Below, piece by piece: positions 49,619 to 58,857 of a DNA stretch of 64,000 bases. Where the stretch lies: NCBI RefSeq assembly GCF_022410465.1, contig NZ_JAJSON010000023.1, positions 1-64,000 of the forward strand. The letters are read 5' to 3'. The notes under the pieces are model-generated. The model saw only the letters and a program-made list of their open reading frames with translations, searched no databases and was not told the origin of the DNA. Position 1 is the stretch's first letter. Each line of letters begins with the position of its first letter. A program made the position numbers and the translations under genes. The stretch is from Christiangramia crocea. Its GTDB lineage: Bacteria; Bacteroidota; Bacteroidia; Flavobacteriales; Flavobacteriaceae.

Positions 49619-50155
49619 TTATATTGAATTTGTAGTATTAAATTTTTCTAAGATTCCTGATATTGGCATTTCATTTTTAGTTACCGCAATGGTTCCAGAT
49701 CTAACGAACTGCATAAGCCCATAAGGTTTTAAGGTTTCATATAACTGGTCTACCTCGCTTCGCTTTCCGGTCTTTTCAATGACAAAAAAGCTCTTTGTAA
49801 CGGTCACGATACGGGCATTTGTTTCTTTTATAAAATCCTGGATATTATGATCATCCAGAAATTCTTCAGATTTGATCTTATATAAAGCCGTTTCCTGATA
49901 GATAGTCTCCTCATCGGTATGATAGAATGCCCTGATCACTTCAATCTGCTTTTCGAGCTGACCAATGATCTTCTTGATCTGGTCCTCTGTAACCTCTACG
50001 ATTATTGTAAATCGCATCACTTCGGTAACTTCACTTGGGGAAGCCGTGATGCTTTCAATATTTATATGTCTTTTAAGAAAGATCGCTGCGATCCTGCTTA
50101 GCAAACCAAGATTATTCTCGGTATATATCGAAACTGTAAAACTTTTCTTTTCCAT
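49619..50155 (-). CDS. ilvN: Acetolactate synthase small (regulatory) subunit
   Basis: 178 residues; N-terminal ACT domain ([20 protein letters not shown], ~5-24) and a second domain (~85-178). Confers valine feedback control on IlvB. Shares one base with ilvB (stop/start overlap). Confidence 0.95.
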   Translation of the reverse strand: MEKKSFTVSIYTENNLGLLSRIAAIFLKRHINIESITASPSEVTEVMRFTIIVEVTEDQIKKIIGQLEKQIEVIRAFYHTDEETIYQETALYKIKSEEFLDDHNIQDFIKETNARIVTVTKSFFVIEKTGKRSEVDQLYETLKPYGLMQFVRSGTIAVTKNEMPISGILEKFNTTNSI

Positions 50156-51891
50156 TACTCCAATAATATGTCTGAAACCGCTGCGCCCGTTGGTATCATA
50201 GGGAATACGTTTTCTTCCTGTTCAACTTTCACCTCAAGGAAATAAGCTTCACTGCTCTCCATCATTTCCTTAACGGCGTCTTTCAACTCATTTCTTTCAG
50301 TAACCTTTTTCGCTTTGAGATGATAGCCCTTTGCAATCGTTACAAAATCCGGGTTTATCATTTCGGTAGAAGCGTAGCGCTTATCAAAGAAAAGCTGCTG
50401 CCACTGTCTTACCATTCCAAGGAATCCATTATTAAGCACCACTATCTTTACGGGTACCTTTGTCTGGAAAATGGTTCCAAGCTCCTGTATGGTCATTTGA
50501 TAACCTCCATCCCCAATCACTGCCACTACGTCTCTCTCAGGAGCTCCCATTTTAGCTCCAATTGCAGCAGGCAGAGCAAACCCCATGGTTCCAAGTCCGC
50601 CCGAGGTCACATTACTCCGGGTTTTGTTGAATTTACCATAACGGCAGGCTTTCATCTGGTGCTGGCCAACATCAGAAACGATCACCGCATCACCATTGGA
50701 GAAATTATTGATTTCCTGAATGACTTCTGCCATACCAAGATTTTCTTTACTGGTGTCAAGGTTTCCTTTAATGACCTTTTCGTATTCCGTTTTATACATA
50801 TCCTTGAATTTTTGATGCCATTTCTCATGCTTACTGGGTTTCAAAAATTCAAGTAATACTTTCAAAGATTCTTTTACATCGCCAAGTACAGGATAATCGG
50901 CTTTTACATTTTTGTTCACCTCGGCAGGATCTATCTCAAAATGTATCACTTTAGCCTGTTTGGCATATTGCTCCAGATTTCCGGTAACACGGTCATCGAA
51001 TCGCATCCCAATAGCGATAAGAACATCACATTCGTTCGTGAGCATGTTTGGCCCATAATTGCCGTGCATTCCTACCATTCCAACATTCAAAGGATGATCG
51101 GTTGGCAGTGCAGAAAGTCCCAGAATGGTCCAGGCTGCCGGGATACCAGTCTTTTCAACCACTTCTTTCAGCAGGTCTTCGGCACCACCCAGAATAACTC
51201 CCTGACCAAAGACTATAAAAGGTTTTTTGGCCTTATTGATAATCTCTGCGGCTCGTTCAACCTGAAGAAGATTTAGTTCAGGTACGGGTTTATAACTGCG
51301 TATTCCGGAGCATTTCTTATATTCAAAGTCAAGCGAAGCGAACTGTGCGTCTTTTGTAATATCCACCAGCACGGGGCCCGGTCTTCCTGAACGGGCAATA
51401 TAAAAGGCTTTAGCCATCACTTCGGGAATTTCAGAAGCCTTGGTGATCTGGTAATTCCATTTCGTAATAGGGGTAGAAATACCTACAATATCGGTTTCCT
51501 GAAAAGCGTCGCTCCCCAGTAAATGTGATCCCACCTGACCTGTGATACAGACCATGGGAGTAGAATCTATCTGGGCATCGGCAATACCGGTGACCAGATT
51601 GGTCGCGCCCGGACCCGAAGTAGCCACGGCGACTCCTACTTTTCCACTTACCCTTGCATAACCCTGGGCGGCATGCGTTGCGCCCTGTTCATGCCTGGTA
51701 AGCACATGGTGAATTTTTCCCTGATATTTAAACAATTCATCATAAACCGGCATGATCGCTCCGCCAGGGTAACCGTAGATAGTGTCCACACCTTCCTCAA
51801 GCAAACATTTGATCACCGCTTCAGCTCCTGAAACAGTGGTAGTTTCCTTAGTGGTTACCTTTCCAAAACTTGCTGTTTTTACTTCTTCCAT
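50155..51891 (-). CDS. ilvB: Acetolactate synthase large subunit
   Basis: 578 residues, ThDP/FAD enzyme. GYPGGAIMPVYDEL (~41-54), catalytic Glu in TRHEQGATHAAQGYAR (~64-79), VATSGPGATNLVTGIADA, and the ThDP motif VIGDGGYQMTIQEL ... VLNNGFLGMVRQW (~460-500). Forms acetolactate or acetohydroxybutyrate. Confidence 0.97.
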   Translation of the reverse strand: MEEVKTASFGKVTTKETTTVSGAEAVIKCLLEEGVDTIYGYPGGAIMPVYDELFKYQGKIHHVLTRHEQGATHAAQGYARVSGKVGVAVATSGPGATNLVTGIADAQIDSTPMVCITGQVGSHLLGSDAFQETDIVGISTPITKWNYQITKASEIPEVMAKAFYIARSGRPGPVLVDITKDAQFASLDFEYKKCSGIRSYKPVPELNLLQVERAAEIINKAKKPFIVFGQGVILGGAEDLLKEVVEKTGIPAAWTILGLSALPTDHPLNVGMVGMHGNYGPNMLTNECDVLIAIGMRFDDRVTGNLEQYAKQAKVIHFEIDPAEVNKNVKADYPVLGDVKESLKVLLEFLKPSKHEKWHQKFKDMYKTEYEKVIKGNLDTSKENLGMAEVIQEINNFSNGDAVIVSDVGQHQMKACRYGKFNKTRSNVTSGGLGTMGFALPAAIGAKMGAPERDVVAVIGDGGYQMTIQELGTIFQTKVPVKIVVLNNGFLGMVRQWQQLFFDKRYASTEMINPDFVTIAKGYHLKAKKVTERNELKDAVKEMMESSEAYFLEVKVEQEENVFPMIPTGAAVSDILLE

Positions 51892-51902
51892 AATTCACCG
51901 TA

Positions 51903-53576
51903 TTAAAATTCGTCGGTCACACAGCCGTTGGAGGCTGAAGAAACCGTTCTTGCGTATTTATATAGCACCCCGCCATCGGCTTTTAACGCAGGTGCTTTCC
52001 AGTTCTTTCTTCTTTTTTCGATCTCTTCGGCTGAAAGTTTAACATCCAGCGTATTCGCTTTAGCATTGATCACTATTTCATCTCCATCTTCCAGCAATCC
52101 AATTAGCCCACCTTCCTGAGCTTCCGGAGTAATATGACCAACCACAAAACCATGTGTCCCGCCTGAAAACCTTCCATCGGTAATCAGGGCGACCTCCTTG
52201 CCTAATCCGGCTCCCATGATGGCAGAGGTTGGCTTAAGCATCTCAGGCATTCCCGGGCCTCCTTTGGGACCTTCATAACGAATTACAACAACATCTCCCT
52301 TTTTCACTTTTCCGGCCGAAATTCCGTCATTAGCCTCAAATTCACTATTGAATACTTTAGCTTTCCCTGTAAATTCCAGACCTTCCTTCCCGGTGATCTT
52401 TGCGACAGAACCTTCTTCTGCCAGATTACCATATAGAATCCTGATATGACCTGATTTCTTTATAGGTTTATCCAAGTCATGGATCACATCCTGACCATCC
52501 TCCATATCTGGTACTTCAGCCAGGTTTTCTGCCAGGGTCTTTCCGGTAACGGTTAGGCAATCCCCATTCAGCATGTCATTTTTCAACATATATTTTAATA
52601 CCGCCGGGATTCCACCAATTCGGTGTACATCCTCCATAGCATACTTCCCACTGGGTTTTAAGTCTGCCAGAAATGGGGTGCTGTCGCATATCTTTTCAAA
52701 TTCAGCCAGACCAAAATCCACTTTGGCAGCCTTGGCAATAGCCAGAAAATGCAGCACAGCATTTGTTGAACCTCCCAGGACCGTAAGCAAACGAATAGCG
52801 TTTTCAAGAGACTTCTTGTTTACGATATCCCTTGGTTTTATATCTTTTTCCAGAAGAAGCTTTATCGCTTCACCTGCTTTTTTACTTTCCTCTTTTTTTT
52901 CAGGGCCTACTGCCGGATTTGATGAATTATAAGGCAAACTCATCCCCAGTGCTTCAATTGCCGAAGCCATGGTATTTGCCGTATACATCCCACCACAGGC
53001 TCCTGCCCCGGGACAGGCTTTACGTATCACCTGCTTATATTCTTCTTCGGGCATTTCTCCCGAAACCTTTGCTCCCCAGGCCTCAAAAGCCGAGACCACA
53101 TCCAGTTTCTTTCCATTATGGCAACCAGAAGCTATGGTACCTCCATATACAAGTATTGCCGGGCGATTGATACGAAGCATGGCCATAAGGGCTCCAGGCA
53201 TATTCTTATCGCATCCCACAACGGTGATAAGACCATCATAAGCCATGGCATTCACCACGGTTTCCATTGAATCGGCAATAATATCCCGTGAAGGAAGCGA
53301 AAACCTCATTCCCGGAGTTCCCATTGAAATTCCGTCACTAACCCCAATGGTATTGAATATCAAACCAACAAGGTCTGCCGAAAGTGTTCCTTCTTTAACT
53401 TCCTTTGCCAGATCATTCAAATGCATATTACAGGGATTGCCTTCGTATCCTGTACTGGCAATTCCCACAAATGGTTTTTTAAAATCTTCATCTGTAAGAC
53501 CAATCGCGTGTAACATGGCCTGCGAAGCAGGTTGCGAATCGCTTTGAGTCAGGGTGCTGCTATACTTATTATTCAT
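51903..53576 (-). CDS. ilvD: Dihydroxy-acid dehydratase
   Basis: 557 residues; Fe-S cluster Cys in [16 protein letters not shown] (~117-132) and [16 protein letters not shown] (~187-202), and C-terminal [20 protein letters not shown]. Dehydrates dihydroxyisovalerate and its homologue. First gene of ilvD-B-N-C-A; a 27-codon upstream frame overlaps its start (see the leader feature). Confidence 0.97.
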   Translation of the reverse strand: MNNKYSSTLTQSDSQPASQAMLHAIGLTDEDFKKPFVGIASTGYEGNPCNMHLNDLAKEVKEGTLSADLVGLIFNTIGVSDGISMGTPGMRFSLPSRDIIADSMETVVNAMAYDGLITVVGCDKNMPGALMAMLRINRPAILVYGGTIASGCHNGKKLDVVSAFEAWGAKVSGEMPEEEYKQVIRKACPGAGACGGMYTANTMASAIEALGMSLPYNSSNPAVGPEKKEESKKAGEAIKLLLEKDIKPRDIVNKKSLENAIRLLTVLGGSTNAVLHFLAIAKAAKVDFGLAEFEKICDSTPFLADLKPSGKYAMEDVHRIGGIPAVLKYMLKNDMLNGDCLTVTGKTLAENLAEVPDMEDGQDVIHDLDKPIKKSGHIRILYGNLAEEGSVAKITGKEGLEFTGKAKVFNSEFEANDGISAGKVKKGDVVVIRYEGPKGGPGMPEMLKPTSAIMGAGLGKEVALITDGRFSGGTHGFVVGHITPEAQEGGLIGLLEDGDEIVINAKANTLDVKLSAEEIEKRRKNWKAPALKADGGVLYKYARTVSSASNGCVTDEF

Positions 53577-53950
53577 TAATTGATTTTCCTTTATATTCCT
53601 TATAATAGATTAAAATTACCGTCTTAAGATTGCTGCACTTCACCGCATACATGACTCAAATTACTTTCAAAAAAGAAATTAAAATTTCAACTTGTTGATT
53701 TACAGTTACTTAAACCGTTTCTTGTTACGATAGCTGAAGGTTTTTTGAGAAAGTGAAGTAGCACTAAAGACTTTTCAAAATTGATTATATACTAAAGCCA
53801 CTTTTTCATAATGATTTAATCCAAAAGCTTTAAAATCCTTTTTTATCAACAATTAACAGAATAACTATCGATATGATAAAAATGCAGGAAAGGCTTTTAA
53901 AAATAGGAAATTTGACATGACAAGAAAAGATTCCGTCGCTTCCTTCGGAA
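53577..53950 (-). other. 374-bp leader/intergenic region upstream of ilvD
   Basis: AT-rich, no supported gene. A 27-codon minus-strand frame (53652-53569) with a Thr-Val-Ile-Leu-Ile run overlaps the first codons of ilvD and is a possible leader peptide. No T-box, no clear attenuator hairpin and no good TAnnTTTG box were found by eye. Confidence 0.35.
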
Positions 53951-55474
53951 TTACTTCTTGCGCTTCAGAGAGTATAGATCTTTTCTACGGTCTTTTTTAT
54001 TTCGTACGCTTCCATAATTATGAAGCTCTTTCAAAAGATCCAGGTCCACATCAACAAGTAAGGTACTCTCAGTGTTGGGAGTAGCTTCGGCCTTAATTCC
54101 GTTCACAGGAAAGGCAAAATCTGAAGGGGTTAACACAGCGCTCTGGGCGTACTGTATATCCATATTATCCACTTTAGGCAAATTTCCTACTGACCCGGCT
54201 ATCGCCACATAACACTCATTCTCCACTGCCCTGGCCTGTGCGCAGATCTTCACCCGTGAATAACCATTTTGTGTATCGGTCATGAATGGTACAAACAGGA
54301 TATTCATTCCTTCTTCCGCCAGAATTCTGGCTACTTCTGGAAACTCAATATCATAACAGATCAAAACACCAATCTTGCCACAATCGGTATCAAAGGTTTC
54401 CAGTTTATTGCCACCCTTCATTCCCCAGGCGGTCTCTTCAGCAGGGGTAATATGAAGTTTTTCATACCGTTCATAACTACCGTCTCTTCTGCACAAAAAT
54501 CCTACATTATACATATGCTCTCCTTCAGGAAACGGCATACTTCCGGTGATGATATTGATATTATAATTGATGGCGAACTCCCTAAAAGTCTCGAGCAAAC
54601 GTTCTGTATAATCTGAAAGCCCCCTTATCGCCTCCGGTTCGGTTAGATGATTGAACTGGGCCATGAGTGGCGCATTGAATAATTCGGGAAACATGATAAA
54701 ATCACTCTGATAATTGCTCACCGCGTCTACGAAGAACTCTATCTGGGATACCAGGGCTTCATAATCCTTAAAAAGACGCATCTGCCATTGGACGAGTCCG
54801 AGTCTTACAACTGTCTTGGTTGTATTGACCAGTTTTTGAGATTTGGTATAATAGATATTATTCCATTCCATCAAAGTGGCAAATTCCTTACTTTCATAAT
54901 CACCAGACAGATAACCCTTAATGACCTTCTTTACGTGAAAATCATTGGATAGCTGAAAAGAAAGAACCGGATCATGTATCTCCTGAAGCTTTACCTTTTC
55001 GATATACTTTTTAGGCGTCAACTCATCTGCATACTCGGCATAATTCGGAATTCTCCCTCCAAATACGATAGCTTTCAGGTTAAGATGCTCACATAGCTCC
55101 TTTCGGGCTTCGTAGAGACGTCTTCCCAGCCGCATACCCCTGTATTCTGGATGTATAAATACATCAATACCATACAAAACATTTCCGTTCTTAGTATGAG
55201 TGGAAAAATTCTCGCCTCCAAGGATCTCGTCATAGGTATGATTATCATCAAACTTATCATAATCTACTATGATTGACAGGGCACAGCCTGCAATCTTATT
55301 ATCTATGACTATGCATAACTGACCTTCCGGAAATTTATTGATAAGAGTTTTAATCTCACCTTTAGTCCAGTATTCATGGGGCATCGCATGATAACTCTTT
55401 ATCATGGAAACCTTTAGTTCTTCGTAATCCTTAACACGTAAGTTCCGGAGTTCTATTTTAGCGGAGTCGAGCAA
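53951..55474 (-). CDS. GNAT acetyltransferase fused to a carbon-nitrogen hydrolase (nitrilase) domain
   Basis: 507 residues. Residues ~1-200 form a GNAT domain (GIDVFIHPEYRGMRLGRRLY, acyl-CoA loop). Residues ~225-507 are a nitrilase-superfamily domain with the Glu-Lys-Cys triad: Glu in FPELFNAPL, Lys in YEKLHITPAEE, Cys in VLICYDIEFPE. Soluble. The fusion suggests acetylation and amide hydrolysis of a shared metabolite; the substrate is unknown. It lies just downstream of the two-component genes, separated by 81 nt. Confidence 0.92.
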   Translation of the reverse strand: MLDSAKIELRNLRVKDYEELKVSMIKSYHAMPHEYWTKGEIKTLINKFPEGQLCIVIDNKIAGCALSIIVDYDKFDDNHTYDEILGGENFSTHTKNGNVLYGIDVFIHPEYRGMRLGRRLYEARKELCEHLNLKAIVFGGRIPNYAEYADELTPKKYIEKVKLQEIHDPVLSFQLSNDFHVKKVIKGYLSGDYESKEFATLMEWNNIYYTKSQKLVNTTKTVVRLGLVQWQMRLFKDYEALVSQIEFFVDAVSNYQSDFIMFPELFNAPLMAQFNHLTEPEAIRGLSDYTERLLETFREFAINYNINIITGSMPFPEGEHMYNVGFLCRRDGSYERYEKLHITPAEETAWGMKGGNKLETFDTDCGKIGVLICYDIEFPEVARILAEEGMNILFVPFMTDTQNGYSRVKICAQARAVENECYVAIAGSVGNLPKVDNMDIQYAQSAVLTPSDFAFPVNGIKAEATPNTESTLLVDVDLDLLKELHNYGSVRNKKDRRKDLYSLKRKK

Positions 55475-55555
55475 ATCATCAAAATTTAGTATACGAAGAT
55501 AAGGCGCAAAGTGATTTCACGTAAACGGGAGTTGTTAAAATGATCAGAAAAAAGC

Positions 55556-56188
55556 CTAGATCTTATAGATACCTTCCTTAATGGCGAACATCACCAGTCC
55601 TACCCTGCTTTTTACTCCCAGCTTTCCAAAGAGGCTTTCCCTGTAATTATCAACGGTCTTGGGACTAAGAAACATTTCTTCAGCAACCTGTTTATAGGTG
55701 AGTTCACTACAGGCATGATTCAGGAATTCAAGTTCCCTTTCGGTAAGCTCTTCGTATTTCTTTTTTCTTTCTTCGTGGCTTAAAGCGTCTGAGATGGTCT
55801 GGTTTGAATAATATCCATTTCTCTCTATTGCGTTAAGCGCATATTCAAACTCCTCCGGCTCAATATCCTTTAGAAGATAACCCCGACAGCCAAGCCTGAG
55901 CATTTTAATAATGGTCTCATCTTCCTGGTCTACCGTAAGGGTCAAAACTTTCTGATCTGGTTTATTCTCCTTTAGCCATGCCATAGTATCCATCCCGTCC
56001 ATCACGGGCATTCTCATGTCGAGCAGAATGATATCCGGAAGCGGATTACCATCTTCTATGTATTTCACGAGCTCCTCGCCATTCTTGAAACAGTCAATAA
56101 CCTTGAAACCTTCAAAGGAATTCACCAGGATCTGAAGTGATTGTGCAAAAAGCTTATGATCGTCAACGATTATTATCGTCTTGTCCAT
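55556..56188 (-). CDS. NarL/LuxR-family response regulator
   Basis: 210 residues from ATG 56188 (MDKTIIIVDDHKLFAQS); a longer frame to 56239 lies inside the kinase gene and is unlikely. Receiver domain with DDH near residues 9-11, phosphoacceptor Asp in IILLDMRMPVMDG (~52-56) and Lys near residue 105; C-terminal HTH ELTYKQVAEEMFLSPKTVDNYRE (~160-185). Starts 26 nt inside the kinase gene end (translational coupling). Candidate regulator of the adjacent array (inference). Confidence 0.94.
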   Translation of the reverse strand: MDKTIIIVDDHKLFAQSLQILVNSFEGFKVIDCFKNGEELVKYIEDGNPLPDIILLDMRMPVMDGMDTMAWLKENKPDQKVLTLTVDQEDETIIKMLRLGCRGYLLKDIEPEEFEYALNAIERNGYYSNQTISDALSHEERKKKYEELTERELEFLNHACSELTYKQVAEEMFLSPKTVDNYRESLFGKLGVKSRVGLVMFAIKEGIYKI

Positions 56189-56969
56189 TGTTTTTAATCT
56201 TGGTTGGGTACCGTAAAGATAGCGAAGTTCCTTTACCAATCGAAGAATTCAGGTTAAAATCGGTATTGATCATCTCTGCCCTGCTTTGCATATTAAGAAG
56301 TCCTGAGCCTGCATCCTGATGTTCAACATCAAAACCCCTCCCGTCGTCACTAGCCTTGATCTGAAGATAATCTGGTGTATATTCAAAGGTGACCTTAAGT
56401 TTTGAAGCATCGGCATATTTGATCACATTGGAAAAAAATTCCTGCAATATCCTGAACAGGATAATGGCATCTTCCTGTTTTATTTTACAGGAATTCCCTT
56501 TTACTTTAAGCCTGGCATCCAGAACACCCAGCCTGTTAAATCGTTCCATTTCGTTTTCTACCGAACCTTCCAGGCCTTTATAATCTATCACTTCATTATT
56601 AAGAGAACGAGATAGAGCCCTTACTTCAGCCAGCGAATCGGCAACAAGTTTACGTACTTCTTTGAATGCATCCTGATTCTCTTCTACCACGGACTTGGTT
56701 AAAAGGTTGATTTGCATCTTGGCAATAGAAAGCAGCTGACCAATATTATCGTGCAGTTCCCAGCTCACATTCTTAAGGGTGGCTTCCTGTATCTCGAGCC
56801 TGGCATTGGAAAGCTCTGCCCTGAATTTTTGCTCAGCTTCATATTTCTCCTTTAGGATCTTATTCTTCCGCCTTTGGTAGGTAATAAAGAATAAAACGGT
56901 AAAGCCTGCCAGGAATAGTATGACAAGTATAAAATAAACTATAAGTAAGATCTCCTCCTTACGAAGCAT
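56163..56969 (-). CDS. HisKA_3-type sensor histidine kinase without a recognisable sensor domain
   Basis: 268 residues. One N-terminal helix (~8-32, ILLIVYFILVILFLAGFTVL) then a coiled-coil (~35-66) and HisKA_3 dimerisation/phosphoacceptor segment WELHDNIGQLLSIAKMQIN (~70-88, His at ~73), with the HATPase region from ~170 (N box ILQEFFSNVIKYADA; GRGFD; GSGLLNMQSRAE). It has no periplasmic sensor, so a partner membrane protein may provide the signal. Cognate regulator overlaps by 26 nt. Gap to the last seven-helix gene is 92 nt. Confidence 0.93.
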   Translation of the reverse strand: MLRKEEILLIVYFILVILFLAGFTVLFFITYQRRKNKILKEKYEAEQKFRAELSNARLEIQEATLKNVSWELHDNIGQLLSIAKMQINLLTKSVVEENQDAFKEVRKLVADSLAEVRALSRSLNNEVIDYKGLEGSVENEMERFNRLGVLDARLKVKGNSCKIKQEDAIILFRILQEFFSNVIKYADASKLKVTFEYTPDYLQIKASDDGRGFDVEHQDAGSGLLNMQSRAEMINTDFNLNSSIGKGTSLSLRYPTKIKNNGQDDNNR

Positions 56970-57061
56970 AGTATTGGCTGATTAGTCTAACAAGTATACA
57001 TAAAATCGGGCAATTATTTTAAAAGGCTGATTATCTTCGATTTTCTTTCAAATAGTAAACT

Positions 57062-57802
57062 TTACTTCTTATCAATCATTCCTTTTAATTTCAAAGACCT
57101 GTAATCTATATAGAAAGCCAGGGCAAATAGCAAATATAAAATAAGGTTTGCCAGTCTCAGAGTTCCATAGTAAACAGATACAAAAGCCGGGTTTTCTGAA
57201 TTAACGTAAGTAGAGTATATAAATAATGGCATGACGGTAAGGGTCCAGATCATTAAGCCTGCCGCCATATAAAAAGGAAGCTCTCCGAAAGAATCAAGTA
57301 TCCTGGAACTATTCAGCAACTCCATTAGATAGATGCCTGTGCATATTAATAATCCAAAGGCACCAACAATATAAATATAGGCTGAAATAGACTTAAAAAA
57401 ACCTTCCAGGACAAATATGCTTATAATAGCTGAAACTGCATAGAAGGCAGTGACATGTTTAATTATCCTACGTTTTCTTTTGGACTGAAGTTGCATCCTG
57501 AAGAAGCTGTAATAAAAATAATACTGAACGATCTTGAATATATTATACAACCACCAGTTCCGTTCAAAGCTTGAGCCTTCAGTAAAACCAAAAACCTTAT
57601 AATCGGTTACATAGGCGATAAGGGGATATAATCCCAGGATTTCCACCCAGACCACCAGCCATAAAAAATAAACAAAGAGGCGATACGATTTTGGGGTGTG
57701 TGGGTATTTCAACAAATAAATAGAACCAGAGATAGCCGCAATAAATTCAGCGGCATAACCTATATACAACTTGCTTTCAAAAAAATAATCCCAGAAATTC
57801 AT
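57062..57802 (-). CDS. Seven-helix membrane protein, paralog 1 (unknown function)
   Basis: 246 residues, about seven membrane helices by hydrophobicity, N-terminus MNFWDYFFESKLYIGYAAEF. Carries the family pattern AEFIAAISGSIYLLK near the start and SRILDSFGELPFYMAAGLMI followed by PLFI in the sixth-helix region. Together with the next upstream gene it forms a more diverged pair of the five paralogs. It is the gene closest to the histidine kinase. I do not recognise a named family. Confidence 0.8.
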   Translation of the reverse strand: MNFWDYFFESKLYIGYAAEFIAAISGSIYLLKYPHTPKSYRLFVYFLWLVVWVEILGLYPLIAYVTDYKVFGFTEGSSFERNWWLYNIFKIVQYYFYYSFFRMQLQSKRKRRIIKHVTAFYAVSAIISIFVLEGFFKSISAYIYIVGAFGLLICTGIYLMELLNSSRILDSFGELPFYMAAGLMIWTLTVMPLFIYSTYVNSENPAFVSVYYGTLRLANLILYLLFALAFYIDYRSLKLKGMIDKK

Positions 57803-57863
57803 TAATCAATAAGCAGGCAAAGAAATATACCTGTAATTTAATAAGCATTAATATATAATTAGC

Positions 57864-58589
57864 TTACAGCCTTTCTCTAATACACTTATTTCTATAATCC
57901 ACATAAAAACCCACAATATACATGGAATATAAAAATACATTGGCATATCTCATTACCACAGTATCTACCTTCATGAAATAGGGATTCTCAAGACTGAAGA
58001 AATCATCATAAATATCTAAAGGAAGTACACACAGACTCCACAATATCAATCCTACAGATATAAAAAATTTAATACCTCTGTGAAAATGAAGCACCCTGTC
58101 GGATTTTAAAAGCTCAAAATAAAAGTAGCCTATACAGACCAGTACAAAAAATGTCAGCAAGGTGCGAACATACAGGTCTGCTGAATAAAAAAACTCTCCT
58201 GAGGTTATAAAGCGGATGATGCTCCCAATAATAAGAATTATGAGAATAAGATTCAGGTTTCTTCTTATTCTGGCATTACTAAGGTTACGAATGAATAGCT
58301 GCGAAAAACATAAAGCATAAATAATCTGGTTAAAGTTCCCTATCCAGACATTTCTTCTAAAAACAGAATCTTTATAAAAACCCAGGACCTCGTAGTCATT
58401 AACCCAGGCATAGATTGGAATGAAGGCGTAAAATTCAACAAGGACTATGTAAAAAAGGTAGAATATAAAAAGTTTTAATTCCGGAGCGATGTATGGAGAT
58501 TTCTTCCAATAGAGAGTCCCGGCAACTGCTGCCAGTAACTCGAATATAAAATGTATAAACAATTTGGTTTCCTGGAAAAACTCAATCAT
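57864..58589 (-). CDS. Seven-helix membrane protein, paralog 2 (unknown function)
   Basis: 241 residues, about seven helices; MIEFFQETKLFIHFIFELLA, FELLAAVAGTLYWKK, DRVLHFHRGIKFFISVGLIL and VLPLDIYDDF follow the shared pattern. ATG start. The upstream 268 bp are filled by small-RNA module copy 1, with a minus-strand TAATTTTG box (58612-58619) about 22 nt before the ATG that could drive this gene. Followed after 61 nt by paralog 1. Confidence 0.8.
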   Translation of the reverse strand: MIEFFQETKLFIHFIFELLAAVAGTLYWKKSPYIAPELKLFIFYLFYIVLVEFYAFIPIYAWVNDYEVLGFYKDSVFRRNVWIGNFNQIIYALCFSQLFIRNLSNARIRRNLNLILIILIIGSIIRFITSGEFFYSADLYVRTLLTFFVLVCIGYFYFELLKSDRVLHFHRGIKFFISVGLILWSLCVLPLDIYDDFFSLENPYFMKVDTVVMRYANVFLYSMYIVGFYVDYRNKCIRERL

Positions 58590-58611
58590 TTTAAAAGAAT
58601 CAGTGGTTCTT

Positions 58612-58619
58612 CAAAATTA
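58612..58619 (-). promoter_or_regulatory. Putative minus-strand -7 box for paralog 2
   Basis: TAATTTTG on the minus strand (TAnnTTTG), 22 nt before the start at 58589. No convincing -33 TTG at 20 nt. It lies divergent from the plus-strand promoter of small-RNA copy 1, with the GGGG/CCCC palindrome between them. Confidence 0.4.
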
Positions 58620-58657
58620 GACTGAAAATAAGTTAATTCATAAAAAGCATTTGTAAA

Positions 58658-58704
58658 AAGGGGAATTATCCCCTTGATGAGTATTCCTATCCTGCCTACA
58701 TTTG
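58658..58704 (+). promoter_or_regulatory. Palindrome plus promoter of small-RNA copy 1
   Basis: AAGGGGA (58658-58664) / TCCCCTT (58669-58675) inverted repeat; TTG at 58674-58676 overlaps its right arm; 20-nt spacer; TACATTTG at 58697-58704. Same order and spacing as in copies 2 and 3. The palindrome overlapping the -33 element could be an operator that represses or activates both divergent promoters. Confidence 0.75.
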
Positions 58705-58708
58705 ATAT

Positions 58709-58821
58709 AGTCATTTTAGTAAAGCTAAAGTGTTTTGGGGCAAAAAAGTGTCGACCGAGGTTATGTTATAGTTCTGAGTAGGGTCTTTTCTATAACTTTA
58801 ATACCGAGGTGGCACTTTTTT
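58709..58821 (+). ncRNA. Small RNA, array copy 1
   Basis: Predicted start at the A of AGTC (5 nt after the -7 box), end in the T-run at 58816-58821: about 113 nt. 5' hairpin TTTAG (58715-58719) / CTAAA (58725-58729), GGGGC at 58737-58741, then a long hairpin: outer AAAAAAGTGTC / GGCACTTTTTT, GGT / ACC, inner GTTATAG (58765-58771) / CTATAAC (58790-58796), and an 18-nt loop TTCTGAGTAGGGTCTTTT. It ends 36 nt from the stop codon of the convergent seven-helix gene. No coding potential. I do not recognise the family. Confidence 0.72.
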
Positions 58822-58857
58822 ATTTTACTCTTTCTTCAATATATGAACGGAGAGTAT

